The notes beneath the pieces were generated by a model. It saw only the letters and a program-made list of their open reading frames with translations. It was not told the DNA's origin and made no database searches. Shown here in pieces: positions 1 to 10,900 of a stretch of 30,412 bases of DNA. The stretch comes from Plantago elongata (Eukaryota; Streptophyta; Magnoliopsida; Lamiales; Plantaginaceae). Made by a program: the position numbers and the translations under genes. The DNA is taken from assembly GCA_036897095.1 (NCBI GenBank), contig JAYMSP010001611.1, forward strand, positions 1 through 30,412, in the 5' to 3' direction. Positions within the stretch are counted from its first letter, which is position 1. The number at the start of each line of letters is the position of its first letter.

Positions 1-24
<24 letters not shown>
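1..24. repeat. (TA)n microsatellite at window edge
   Basis: The window opens with a pure TA dinucleotide run of about 12 units, which may continue to the left of the window. Confidence 0.95.
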
Positions 25-31
<7 letters not shown>

Positions 32-2180
32 GGTCGATGTTGCAGTTAAAACATTCTAAATTCTAAACCAAACCAATAATTTTCCCAACTAACATAAACA
101 TCTAAAATATATAAAGGATCCATCTTCCAACTTTTTCTTATGCAGCTCATCATCATAGGTACAAGTCATGTGACCATTTAAAAGGTTGATCTCATGTGAT
201 CATTTCATATTAATTACATGTGAGTTGTTTTTTCATGGTATATGATTTTTGCTTTGCTTCGAATTATTTATAATTTTTTTATTATATATCTTTAAAAATA
301 AAAATTAATATTACTCGCTCTGTTATTTATTTGAATTTTAAATGAGTAAATCTTGTAAAATATTTAGCTTTCATTAAGAAAACTATATAATTCCTCTTCT
401 TCCTTTATTTTTTCAAAGAAATGCAAATATTACATGTACATAGTTTTGTCAATCAGTAATTTATCATGGAATCAGTCAAGAACCTACAAGCTTTGGGAGC
501 AAGTAGTAGCCAATTTGGCAGGGATTTCATGTTGCTATCAACCTCTTGCCTTATTAACCCAATGTGTGTTCGTAATCATATAAATTCTAATCCGTTAATT
601 GTTGTTGTACTTCTGGTCTTGGAGTGGGACTAAAATGATTCATGGGCGGTTTGTTTTCCAATTGTAATAAGTGAATTTGGGTCGATGAACAGTGATTTGA
701 CCTAAAATACACTTGAAATATCCCATTTTAATTCCATTTCAAACACAATTTTACTAAAATCCATTCAAATGAACATTTATATTCTATACCAATTAATCCT
801 CCAACCTCTATTAAAATTATATGTGGAATGTTATCGGGACGGAGTAATTAAGTATCACCATTAATTAGTCTATTATCAAATTTTGACTTATGGCTCCTGG
901 GCTGGGGTGACAATTGACATCATCAAATTCCAATGTCAATGCTACACTATTGTATGTGCTACTCATAACATATGCAAATGGGCATCTTATCTTTTATCAA
1001 ATGCCTTTTATCAATTGCCATATTCCATATTTCCCAAACAACTATTTTAGCTTGTGTCAACAACTGTGGGCTGGGCTCCAATTGTACAGAAGAAAAGTTT
1101 ACAAATGAACTAAAAAGAATGATGGTTTCACATAATTAGAGATTGTTTGGTTTCTCCTACATACATGATGAACATATCAAATATTTAATATGAATACAAC
1201 CTTTGTAGGTAAGATATAATGTTAACTTGGATAACTAATAGTCAATGCATAGTTGTGTACTTTTTTACCTGTGGGTGGGTTAATTAAGTTCCTCAATGAA
1301 AGACTCCAATTAGGAACATTCAAAATTCCAAGTGGAGCTGATTACGGTTGTTGAAAACCGAATAGACTAGTCATATTCATATATATACAACGCAACGCGA
1401 TATAATTAGTTAAATAATTATCCCACTTGTACACGGTACCTTTATCCTTCTCACCGGCAATTACCAGATCTAACTTTCGATCATAAATCATTAAATTAAT
1501 TGTCCACGATTCATCACACAAGTAGCGTATTAAGATAATATTAATTGTATCAATGGATTAAAATCATTCTTTACCAATAGAATAGACGCAAAGTGTGCTA
1601 ATTGGTTCACATTTTATGCCTGCTGCTGGTGAAATGTGGAAAAACATGGATGTGGGTCATGTATGATACCTTGTCTTCATTAAAAAAAAAAATATCTACC
1701 TTCACAATTTGTTAATTAGATGGTCTTTGGTTGGGAAAAAAATCCAGGTACACCATATTATATAAGATACTACAGCTAATATTGACATATCTATTGTAAA
1801 AGGTTAGAGGAAGTGCAAGTTCTTATAACATGAACTCACAAAATGTGTAATTTTCGAAATTAATTTTTAAATCCAATTTATATGTATACGAAAATTCAAT
1901 CGAATTGAGTTAGCTGAAATCAAATTATGTGTTACAAATTTGGCCAGCCAATTTGTGAAGGGTTAATTTTTTATTTCAAAAAGTTAAAGAACAACTAACA
2001 TGTGATTTAGAAATTAATCATAAATTCATAGGTCGCTGAGTATATGAAGGGGTGTGGAGTCGCCCAATGAATAAATCCATATTAATGACAATTTCATAAA
2101 TTATCTAGAATTAAGATATATGAAATGAAAGTATATATCATGTGAAAATCACCCAACAAGTAAGTTAGGTCTGATTTATA
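25..2180. other. AT-rich intergenic DNA, no gene seen
   Basis: Stop codons are dense on both strands, and the only open frame above 60 codons (914-1108, +) has no recognisable motif. The segment at 828-847 ends in a CGGGACGGAGTA-type sequence that looks like one terminus of a Stowaway MITE. A weak partner, TACTCGCTCTGTTATTT, lies near 310. If the two belong together, an old element of about 540 bp spans 310-847, but internal similarity is not visible and the pairing is tentative. Confidence 0.5.
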
Positions 2181-2187
2181 AATAGAT

Positions 2188-2342
2188 GAGCATTCAGATG
2201 ACATAAATTGAGTGTGCCATTTCATCTTTGCCAACCAAAAGCTCAAATAATATATCATCATGTAATATTTATGAAAGAGCACTCTGATAACATAAACTGA
2301 GCATGCATTTAATTTTTTGCCAACCAGAAGCTCAATTAATAT
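2188..2342. repeat. 66-bp imperfect tandem duplication (offset 89 bp)
   Basis: Positions 2188-2253 and 2277-2342 align over about 66 bp at roughly four identical bases in five. Both begin GAGCAYTC, and both contain ACATAAAYTGAG, TTTGCCAACC and AAGCTCAA. A unique stretch of 23 bp separates the copies. No gene is involved; this looks like a local duplication that has since diverged. Confidence 0.75.
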
Positions 2343-4010
2343 TCGGCGGGAATTTCAACTGCATTATGAATAATACAGTGTTGAATGAGCAGCTTCAGGT
2401 TTATTTGACGTCTTACTTGTATGGGCTGGGCTGTGCAGTACTAAGCCTGTTTACAAATTTTGAGCCCAAATCCGTTCCTCATCCATATATGGGCCAATTA
2501 GGGCTAATGTTTTGGGCTGAAGGTCCAAGATCCTCTGCTGAGAGCCTGAGCCCAAATGATCGCAATGGGAATAATGCAGTGTCCAATATGGCTTACCTTA
2601 TCCACTCTGTCTAGTGAAATGATAAATGGTCAGGTGCCGGTCAACCGATAAATTAATTGACTAAATAATTGGGAGAAGCTCTCCTAAAAATTCAAAAATA
2701 CTTTAAAGTATACACTAAAAAATTCAACCGTACAATTATTATACAATATTATATAATTTATCAATACATAAAAATCTACAATTTATACCCAACACCACAC
2801 AAATAATATACATATTATAGAACTCTCCCAAAAATTTAGACTTTCACAATCTTTTATAAATAACTAAAGTCAGAGAGTTGATAGCTATATGAATTTTACA
2901 TTGGTGTTTAGCAAGTTAAATCATGATAACGATTTGATGAACATAAAATATAAAAACAGATCATAATATATAATTAGTTAGTTGTTTACCTACCGAACTT
3001 ATTTTACATATAAAACTTATTTTAGGAAACAAGTTTGACCAAATAACGTCCTTTACATAAATGTTTAACAAAATTAACTAAAAATATAGTTGGTAGCTGA
3101 AAAGGTAATTGATAGCGGATTAAATGTTTTTATTTTTTCAACAAACTAACTTGTTTAGTTTTTCAGCTAGCTTGTTTAAGAAGTTACGTGGACACGTAAG
3201 GAGTTTTTTTAAATAAAAAAATTATAAAGCTGAAAAGTTAGTAGTAAACAAGACCTATCTAATTTAAATATACTACAATGTCAAAAATGTGATCGAACCA
3301 ATACTCCTATGGCCATACTATTATACTAATTTCACTTCACGATAAGTATTTTTGTTATACTAGAATTCAAGAAGGATAAGATTAGTAGTATCTCCCACTA
3401 GAAGAGCTTATAGCCTGATACAATGTACAACACATGTGCAAAAGTTTGGCATGAATGTGTTGATGGTATTTTCTAATTTCGAAACCGATCTCTCTAAATT
3501 TTCGAGTGCAAAAGTTCCTTTCTTCATCACCCCTTGTCGTGAATGATGATAGGAATCATGAGTTGTCCCGGACACTTTTGGCAACTATCCCAACATTATC
3601 ATCACAAACAAACAAAACATGATGAGATTTAGAAATTATTTCTACAAAACTAAATTAATAATGTCACACTCGTTACATATTCCTCGCCTGCCGCCAAATG
3701 ATATTATTAAGGTACCCTACCAAGTCGAATCCGAGGGGAATAAATCACACTGATTAAAAGCAAATGACCCTACCTCTTCCTAATTCATAAGAAGAACTAA
3801 TCGATAGGAAAATCGGAGTTATAACTTTTACTAATCAATGGCAGCCTCACTTTGCTATATGGATGCGGATAATGTTTGATTTTTGATAGAATTTCACTTG
3901 TGCCCGAATTCAATCGAAATGAGTGTGAGCTAAAGATTGAATAATGAACATCATATTAAATAAGATCTCTTATTCTTATAATGACTTGTGGAGGGGTGAT
4001 AAGATACTAA
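2343..4010. other. AT-rich intergenic DNA with motif clusters, no gene supported
   Basis: An open frame at 2303-2614 (+, 103 codons) contains GGNFNC, which resembles the GGDFNC motif of LINE endonucleases. Nothing else in it looks like a retroelement, so it is probably a chance frame. The same stretch (2420-2560) is dense in GGGCT/AGCCC motifs similar to TCP-bound site II elements. At 2670-2850 a CTCTCC(T/C)AAAAATT motif occurs twice. At 2975-3256, AT-rich DNA ends in TAGTAAACAAGACC and resembles a hAT-like MITE end, but its left boundary is unclear. Confidence 0.4.
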
Positions 4011-4021
4011 TGATAGTCAGT

Positions 4022-4173
4022 TATTTATACAATTTTTTTTTTAAACGGTTAAGATTACTACTATTTTTTCACATATCAATACCCCGTTACTTCTAAACCA
4101 CCTTATCTCTACATCAAGAATCGAACTCTGCACCTCCTCCTCACCACTCCAACTTAATTCCACTACATCACCA
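4022..4173 (-). mobile_element. candidate tRNA-derived SINE remnant
   Basis: Read on the minus strand, the segment has an A-box-like GATGTAGTGGAATTAAG near 4153-4170. About 40 bp further on, near 4116-4128, is a B-box-like GAGTTCGATTCTT. This is the spacing of an RNA polymerase III internal promoter. A run of T (plus strand, 4029-4042) follows at the 3' side and would fit an A-rich tail or terminator. No cloverleaf can be folded, so it is not a tRNA gene. Target-site duplications were not identified. Confidence 0.4.
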
Positions 4174-4338
4174 TATATATTCCATTACTTATATAATGAA
4201 GATTTGTATACTTAAAAACAAATTAAAGGAAGTTATTTGCGGTCCATGTATACTTCCATGAACCACTTGTAAGAAACAAACGGTAGGTGGAGGACTTTAG
4301 ACGCCATATGAAATTGGAACTTGGAAGTAACACCAAAG

Positions 4339-4935
4339 GTTATTTAAGGTCGGACAGGATAACTAGTACAGAGGTAGGAAAGTAGCTAGCTAATGTTAAT
4401 GGCATGCTGATTTGTTGCCACTTGGTAGAACAGAAGAGAACAACATAAACAAGCCAATGCTCCTTTGTTGCTTTCATTAATTTGTTTTGTTTAGTGTGGA
4501 CCATTATAACTGCCAGACAATCTCATGTGTTGTCTTTGTGTTTCAATCAATTATCATCATCCATTTTTCTTTCCACTATCCTATTATCTCATCAAAATAC
4601 CTCCGAGACGTTCTCTTCAACTGAAAATCAATTTAATTCAGTTTAGTCCAGTTCAGTTTGCTTCAACTCGATTTAATTATAATTTATATTTTACTTCAGT
4701 TCAGTTCAGCTCAGCTTAATTATAATTTATACTTACTTCAATTCAGTCTAGTTCAGTAAATTTCAGTGGAATATAATACAATCAGTAAATATTACTGATA
4801 GTACAAAACTATAGTATGATTATTTGGGGACATTCCATTCTGCAGTTATCATCATACATGAAGTATATCTTACGTTAACGTGACCTTTCTCTTATCATAA
4901 CTAATTATTAATTCCATTACCAAAAGTCAATGCCT
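4339..4935. repeat. left copy of a duplicated noncoding block flanking the SMR gene
   Basis: This block is repeated in direct orientation at 6977-7477. Shared anchors in the same order are GTTATTTAAGGTC, TCGGACARGATAACTAGTAC, CCACTTGGTAGAAC, a 22-bp match beginning ATAACTGCCAGACAATCTC, GGRGACATTCCATTCTG and TATCTTACGTTARCGTG. The left copy contains an extra insertion, the CAGTT-rich element at 4614-4800. The block has no long reading frame. It lies about 900 bp upstream of the SMR start codon, so it may hold distal promoter sequence. Confidence 0.85.
4614..4800. mobile_element. CAGTT-rich dispersed repeat, copy 1
   Basis: The segment begins TCTTCAACTGAAAAT and is made largely of CAGTT/TTCAG pentamers alternating with TTAATTATAATTTATA blocks. 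A second copy with the same start, the same internal order and a similar end lies at 19847-19975. Copy 1 is longer because the CAGTTCAGTT plus TTAATTATAATTTATA unit occurs twice. The paralogous block at 6977-7477 lacks this sequence, which supports insertion. TTCAACTGAAA near the start and TTTCAGTGGAA near the end are roughly inverted, as in a MITE. The superfamily is not known to me. Confidence 0.65.
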
Positions 4936-5845
4936 AATTTTCCATATTTTTACGAGCTAGTATTTCTTACTTGATCTGCAACTTATTTGTCCATACGCAG
5001 CAGTACGCCATACGATATTCTAGAGCTACGAAGTTTGCAATGAAAGATTAAACGATATTGTCATAGCTAGTAGTTTTATCTTCTGAGTTCAGGAACATTG
5101 TCACAACTCATAAGACTCATAACAAAGTAGGTTTTAATATCTCGGAGTATATATTGTGTTTATTTGCATCAGGTTTTGTGATTCTTACACTAACTTTTAC
5201 CAGATATATGGTATATAACTAGTAAAAAAATTATTTAGGGACTTATTGATATAGAATTTGAGTGGTCTTTTTCAACTTAAATTGAAATTTTTGTGTATAA
5301 AATGTTCGATTTGAGTGGGGAGATGGCCACTCCAACAGTATAATAAATCGGGCTTAAAGTTTTTGTTGCATAATTTTCCATGTTCGTCTACATAATTTCA
5401 TGACATTATTACAATTAAGTCTTTTGAGTTTTGACAATAGTGGTAGACCTGAGGGAGTATCCAAGGCTAATTTATGAAAATGTATCAAGGAATTGAATCA
5501 ATCAGTCAATCAGTTCACTCACGGAAATTGAGAAGCTAAGGAAGAAAAGGGTTAGTTTACATTGGATTCCTCACCAAAAGTGCAAAAGCTCACAAGTAAA
5601 AAGTTGAAAATTAAACTACTCCATCACAAAAAAGTCAACCAAAATACATGCCCTAGAAATTAAGGCAAGTATCACGTTCGTTCTTCAACACATTGCTTCT
5701 TCATTATATATTCCTCATGTTCCAACCTTGTGCATATATAGTAATTAACTATCTACTTCTCTTCTCATTTCTTATTTCCTCCTTACATTAAAAAAGGATC
5801 CTCTCTTGTATACTTTTTCTCATACATTACAAATTTATATAGAAA
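4936..5845 (+). promoter_or_regulatory. upstream region and leader of the SMR gene
   Basis: No coding region is seen here. A TATA-like TGCATATATAG lies at about 5731-5741, some 105 bp before the start codon. It is followed by a CT-rich leader (5757-5785) typical of plant 5' untranslated regions. The rest is AT-rich without recognisable motifs. The transcription start has not been determined and is inferred to lie near 5765. Confidence 0.45.
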
Positions 5846-6292
5846 ATGCCTTCTGATGATTCAAATCTGGACTCGTCATCGATCAAGAAAGAAAATTTGC
5901 ATGCAATGCCGAAAGGCAACAGCCTTGAAGGGATACAATTCCCACCAGCTATCCAAGAAGAGGCGAAAAGGGTCGACGTCTCTTCCAACAAGGTTCTGAT
6001 GGTTAATGTAATAGTGCCATCTGATGGAGAACTAGTCATGTTGAAAGCTGGTGATGTAGGTGAAGATGGATGCACAACTCCAAGAGATCAAGTGATGAGC
6101 AAATCATGTCCACCACCAGCTCCAAGGAAACCGAAATCGCTTCCATCCAAGAAGCGGAAAATGGAAGATCAGAGTAATAGTAGTAAATTAGTACCTATCC
6201 AAGTGCCACACAAGGAAGTTCAGTTGCTACTCTTTGCTCAGGATTTTTTTTGTGCCAATATGGTGAAGAACAAAGCTCGAAAACTAATATAG
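5846..6292 (+). CDS. SIAMESE-related (SMR) cyclin-dependent kinase inhibitor
   Basis: Intronless frame of 148 codons. The start is the first ATG after an in-frame TAG two codons upstream. It encodes a small basic protein of the plant-specific SIAMESE/SMR family. These proteins bind CDK-cyclin complexes in the nucleus, block mitotic entry and promote endoreduplication, often under stress or developmental signals (family knowledge). The sequence shows the family signature as DGCTTPRD at residues 74-81 and CPPPAPRKPKS at 88-98, then a KKRK cluster (102-105) that may act in nuclear import. A C-terminal hydrophobic stretch, EVQLLLFAQDFF (124-135), sits where SMR proteins carry their short acidic/aromatic C-terminal motif. 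The N-terminal 60 residues are not recognisable. Length and intronless structure fit the family. Which SMR member it is cannot be decided. The gene sits between two direct copies of a noncoding block. Confidence 0.85.
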   Translation: MPSDDSNLDSSSIKKENLHAMPKGNSLEGIQFPPAIQEEAKRVDVSSNKVLMVNVIVPSDGELVMLKAGDVGEDGCTTPRDQVMSKSCPPPAPRKPKSLPSKKRKMEDQSNSSKLVPIQVPHKEVQLLLFAQDFFCANMVKNKARKLI

Positions 6293-6976
6293 TTAAATGG
6301 TCTCTCTTAATTGGTTTAGCTAATTGCAGATTATATTTTGGGTTTGTCAGTTAGCTAGCTAGTGCATTTTCATTTTTCTCTCTATTTTTTTTTTTTGGAG
6401 GTTAATTTGTGATCACTGATCAGCTTGCTTAGTTTTACTTATACATGTGGTATAGATCTAGTTTGATAGTAGGAATCGAAGTAGGACTTTAATTGGTGTG
6501 TGTTTGAGTTTGTGTGTGTGTGTGTTCCTGTGGAGGGGCTTCAAGGTGAATCAAAAAGAAATGTATCTTAAACCTAATATTTTGTGATATTAATGAAAAG
6601 GCTGGAGAAGATAATCTTGTTTTCTGATTGTGTTGCAGTTGTTAAGTTTTCCAATTCTTGTGTTGAGTTACCTTTGCAAGAATACACTAGCTCATCACAC
6701 GGTTCGTGGTTGAGGTTATGTAATACTTGGTACTCTCCATAGATGCAGGTGAAAACCAAACCACGTAAATGACTATGTCACTTTGATTTGTTGTTTGATT
6801 GTTCCCTTGTCATTTGATTCGGCACTTTAGAGTTCATATGCGTAAGATTGACGATGTCTTGCTTAGTTGTTAATTAGCAGAGAGTGAGTGTTGTGTTATA
6901 TCAACATGCATGTTTGATACCAATAATTAAGGAGAGCAATCTTATAGAATGAAGATCTTGTTACTGAAGAAAGTAC
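6293..6976 (+). other. SMR 3' flank, probable 3' UTR, with (GT)n tract
   Basis: No coding region is supported. A TG/GT-rich microsatellite occupies about 6496-6525. The first few hundred bases probably form the 3' untranslated region. An ATTAATGAAA sequence at 6589-6598 could serve as a weak polyadenylation signal. The small open frame on the minus strand (6574-6759) has no recognisable content. Confidence 0.45.
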
Positions 6977-7477
6977 GTTATTTAAGGTCCCAATTTCAAT
7001 TTTCCTCATTAAATGTATTATACTTGTAGTGAAGTGGTCGGACAAGATAACTAGTACAATCGCAGAGGCAAATTAAGTGTACGTAGTGCTGCTAATGGGA
7101 TATTCATGTTTTGTTTCCACTTGGTAGAACTGAACACATAGAGAACAGGAGCATAAACAGGCAATGATCGATGTTTTGTTAATTTGGTTTGTGCAGTGTG
7201 GACCTATTTATTATAACTGCCAGACAATCTCATGCATGTACATTAGTACCAACTTCCAACTTCTATTATGTATGTAAACATACCATTCATGATTCATCCC
7301 ATTTTTTATTTTATCCTATCTTATCAATCGAATTTATTCACAACGCGTTGCTGCTAGCTACAAACCACTCTAGTACCAACCATTATTGGAGACATTCCAT
7401 TCTGTTATCATGTCAAGTCTATCTTACGTTAGCGTGTCCCATCTCATATCATTTCTAATTATTCCAATGTCAAACCT
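6977..7477. repeat. right copy of the duplicated noncoding block
   Basis: Direct repeat of 4339-4935, with the anchors listed there in the same order. Compared with the left copy it has about 50 extra bp after GTTATTTAAGGTC (about 6990-7037) and lacks the CAGTT-rich insertion. It lies about 700 bp after the SMR stop codon and about 500 bp beyond the 3' end of the convergent PUB13-like coding region. The open frame at 7189-7458 falls entirely within it and is not conserved in the other copy, so it is not a gene. Confidence 0.85.
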
Positions 7478-7992
7478 AGTAAAAATTGTAAATTAAATTC
7501 TTATAAAATCATGATATGACTTACACAAAATCAAGGTTAGATGTTGGCGATGCATCGACCGATTCTGCCCAAAAAACATTTGTAATCAAATTTAACAATG
7601 GTAGTTAACTGATGAAGAAAAGTATAAATACTTTAGTGACATATATATAAGCTCAAAGTAGAACTACATATGTAAAATTAACCCCAGGTTTTCCAATGCA
7701 AAATTGGAAAATTACACTTTGCTTTACAAAGTTACAAACAACAACATACACGTGACTTTACGGCAGGTCACTTTTCTTTCCTCTGTTAAACTCTTGCCCT
7801 TTCCCCCCTTATACTGTAGTCCTCAAGATAAAAGAAAAGAAAAGAAGAGAAAAAAATCCAAATAAATAAACAACTTCAGCAATGGGAACAACGATCTTCC
7901 GCCGTTCCCCTTCTAACCAAGCTACAATGGCGCCCTTCGACACATCAAAAGAAACCGAAAATAAATAAACAGAAATAATGGAATGCGAATGC
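7478..7992 (-). other. 3' flank of the PUB13-like gene
   Basis: No coding region is supported. The part next to the stop codon (about 7680-7992) is probably the 3' untranslated region of the U-box gene on the minus strand. The frame 7809-8084 (-) overlaps the real C-terminus in another phase and is a shadow. Confidence 0.45.
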
Positions 7993-10900
7993 TTAACTAT
8001 TGACAGCATTGGCGGATGAAGGTGGATGTGATATCTGAGTTTGAGTTTCAGGCTGCCCTCGCGCCTGCTTTTGTGTTTCCACAAATCTGTTCATCCGCTC
8101 AAGTAACTGTGTAGCCTTCCGCTTCCCTCTCTCTGTGCCATTTTGCGCTAAATCAAGCAACGAAACCATTACGCCCAACTCTTGCGCCTTAATGAGGTAA
8201 TGCTGGTCGCTTGAACAAAGGTGCACCAAAACTGCTGCAGCATTCTCTTTATTCCTTGGGGAACCGTTTGCAATAACATCCACCAAAACCGGCACTGCCT
8301 CTGCTGCTCCAATTGTTGACTTACCTTCCGGATGGCTAGCCAATATTGCGAGTATTGCCAATGCCTCGTCCACCATGCTCCCTTGAGGTTCTGTAAGTAA
8401 CCGCATGAGAGTCGGAATAACTCCTGCACGTACAGCTTTCCCCTTGTTTCCTTGATATATGCATAAATTAAACAATGCCGTCGCAGCATCCTTCTTCCCT
8501 CTTTGGGTCCCCTCACTTAATAACGTGACAAGTGGTGGAATAGCACCAGAAGAGCCGATTGTCACCTTGTTTTCATCTACCACAGAGAGACTAAATAGAG
8601 TGGCAGCAGCATTTTCCCTGGCTTCCATGCTCCCCCGTTTAAGAACTTGAACTATACCAGGTACTGCCCCGGATGAAATGATGCCACCTTTGTTATTATC
8701 GCATATTGAAAGGTTAAGGAGCGCTGTAACAGCGTGCTCCTGCGTCCGGGAATCCGGAGTTGATAAAAGGTGGACGAGGAGAGGAATTGCACCGGCTTCA
8801 GCTATCGCAATCCGATTGTCAGCATTTCGTTTGGCAAGTAGACGGACTTCACCTGCCGCTGCTCGCTGATCTTCCGGGGTCCCGGATTTGAGCTTGTGGA
8901 GAAGCTCTTCAATTTTGGAACGCTCAGCAGGGGAGCATGCAGAAGGTTTGGTTGATTTAGATCCAGGCCTTTCGGGTTGTTCAACTCCATGTGCTTCACA
9001 CCATTGTGCTATGAGACTTCGGAGGACGTAGTTTGGTGTGAGAGCAGTGCTGGTAAGAGTTTGTTGTGTTTTTGGACAAGTTCCATGCCCAGCTTCCAGC
9101 CATTTCTCGATGCATGATCTTTCATATGTCTGCAGTGGAAATAATTATAAACAGACATTACTTCTAATACTATAAATGAAACCAGAGGAGCTCGAGCAAA
9201 TCTCGTGCATTGTGTTTTGAGCATGCACTGTATTTGAATTTATTACACCTTTGCGCAATTAGCATATTGCGCAACACAGAGAAATACAAACATGTTTAAG
9301 GCATTTAAAGACCAGGGAGAGATCACCAGACAGCAGAAGAATAGAAAAGATGCAGCAAACATTCACATAGAAGGAAATAAAATACCTGCCCTGTTGAAAC
9401 AATGACCGGATCCCTCATCAGCTCTAATGAGATGGGGCATCGAAAATCATCTGGTATGACAAGGCTCTTCTGATTTGACAAGACTTTGCCACTGCTACTT
9501 GCAACAACAGGCTTTTCGGCTGTGCTCGATTCAATGTTAGGATTGACAGTCAGCACAAAATCCTTGACTTTCTTTAAAAGCATAGACATTTTCTCTATGC
9601 TCTCCTCTGGGTCCCCACCAGTGGCACCAACCATCTCATGCAAAGCAAGTGATTCTTGAGTTAGGTCGGTAATGCCACTTAGCTGTAATTTCTCAACAAG
9701 TCTCCCCAACACATCTGATTCATTAGCACCATCATTATTCTTGCTGTAAATGCAAAGGAGATCATCGAATAGCTCAGCGTCTGGTGCATCCACCCTTCCC
9801 TTGGCTCTTCTGAATTGAGCGAGCACTAGCTCAACCTTGGGAGATAGAGGGGGAGCAAAGGTAAGTTAAAGATACAACTGACCAACAGATTTATTCAGTC
9901 ACGCCAAACAAATATATCAAATTAGAGCAACCTGATAGCAGCCAACAAATCAATTCAATTATAGGTGTTGCAAAATGCAGAAAAGGAGGAAAAGTAGCAG
10001 TATTGCTATTATAGTATTTTGCTGATAGGAACGACAGAATGTGTGCACCAAGAGCAGGACATGAGTTTACCTGTTCTTTCACCTCATCAGATATGTCAAG
10101 TTTCTCAAATGAAATACTAGTTAGAGCCTGCTCTAATTCAGCCGTGACTTCCTGAAATTTATTCATGATCTGATCTCTCTCTAGAACCTGCATGTAGGGG
10201 AAGAAATTTTCAGAAATAAGTATACTATATATTCATCAGCCAAAGGTATATATGGTCTTAGATTCAATGAGTAAAGTATATTCCGCACTAATGCAGTATG
10301 GAAGAGAGAATTAAATTTTGGTTAGAAAACAGTAAAGATGACTCTACCAAGTAACAAGTAATCACGAGACTACCAGTATGACCATACTTTGCATTAAGAC
10401 ATCAAAAGAGGGGGGAAATGTATCTGACTGATATATTGATAAATAACTATATTAATCAACATTAGATTGTTCAAGAACCACATCAAGAGATTTGGCAGTA
10501 AAGGAAAAAGTTAGCTTGTGAACATAGAACTGTCACTTATTTTTCACATAATTGACATTGAACTCCAATCACAGATTTCCAGTAATTGTGCAGGAAAACG
10601 ACAAAGCATACTTAAGGTACTTATATGCACACATGTCCAATTGTCATGTACTCTAAAAAGAATGTGATAAAACAAAAGCATAATTATAGCCCTTAACCGC
10701 TACACGCACCATCCATCCTCAATTACTAAAATAAATAAGTAATTAAAGTCAAAATGGATGGTGCAGGTACACCAGTAACACATCTATGGTACTGCTCCAA
10801 AATTCTCTAAATTAACACTCACAAGAAGCTCAAAACAAGCAGAATTTATATGCTTCTAAGATGCAGTGAACATTGTAATGATTCCTATAGCTGGAGTTCT

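Noticed and set aside
2303..2614. 103-codon frame with GGNFNC, resembling a LINE endonuclease
   Set aside because: Only one six-residue similarity is present; the rest shows no endonuclease or reverse transcriptase motif, and the frame overlaps the 66-bp duplication and a GGGCT-rich region.
5827..6075. 82-codon minus-strand frame overlapping the SMR gene
   Set aside because: It is the antisense shadow of a gene with a clear family signature and has no motif of its own.
7189..7458. 89-codon frame between the SMR gene and the PUB13-like gene
   Set aside because: It falls inside the duplicated noncoding block and the frame is not preserved in the other copy.
8169..9224. Several open frames of 60-115 codons inside the last PUB13 exon on both strands
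   Set aside because: All lie in other phases of the 379-codon exon 7993-9129, which encodes the U-box end and ARM repeats.
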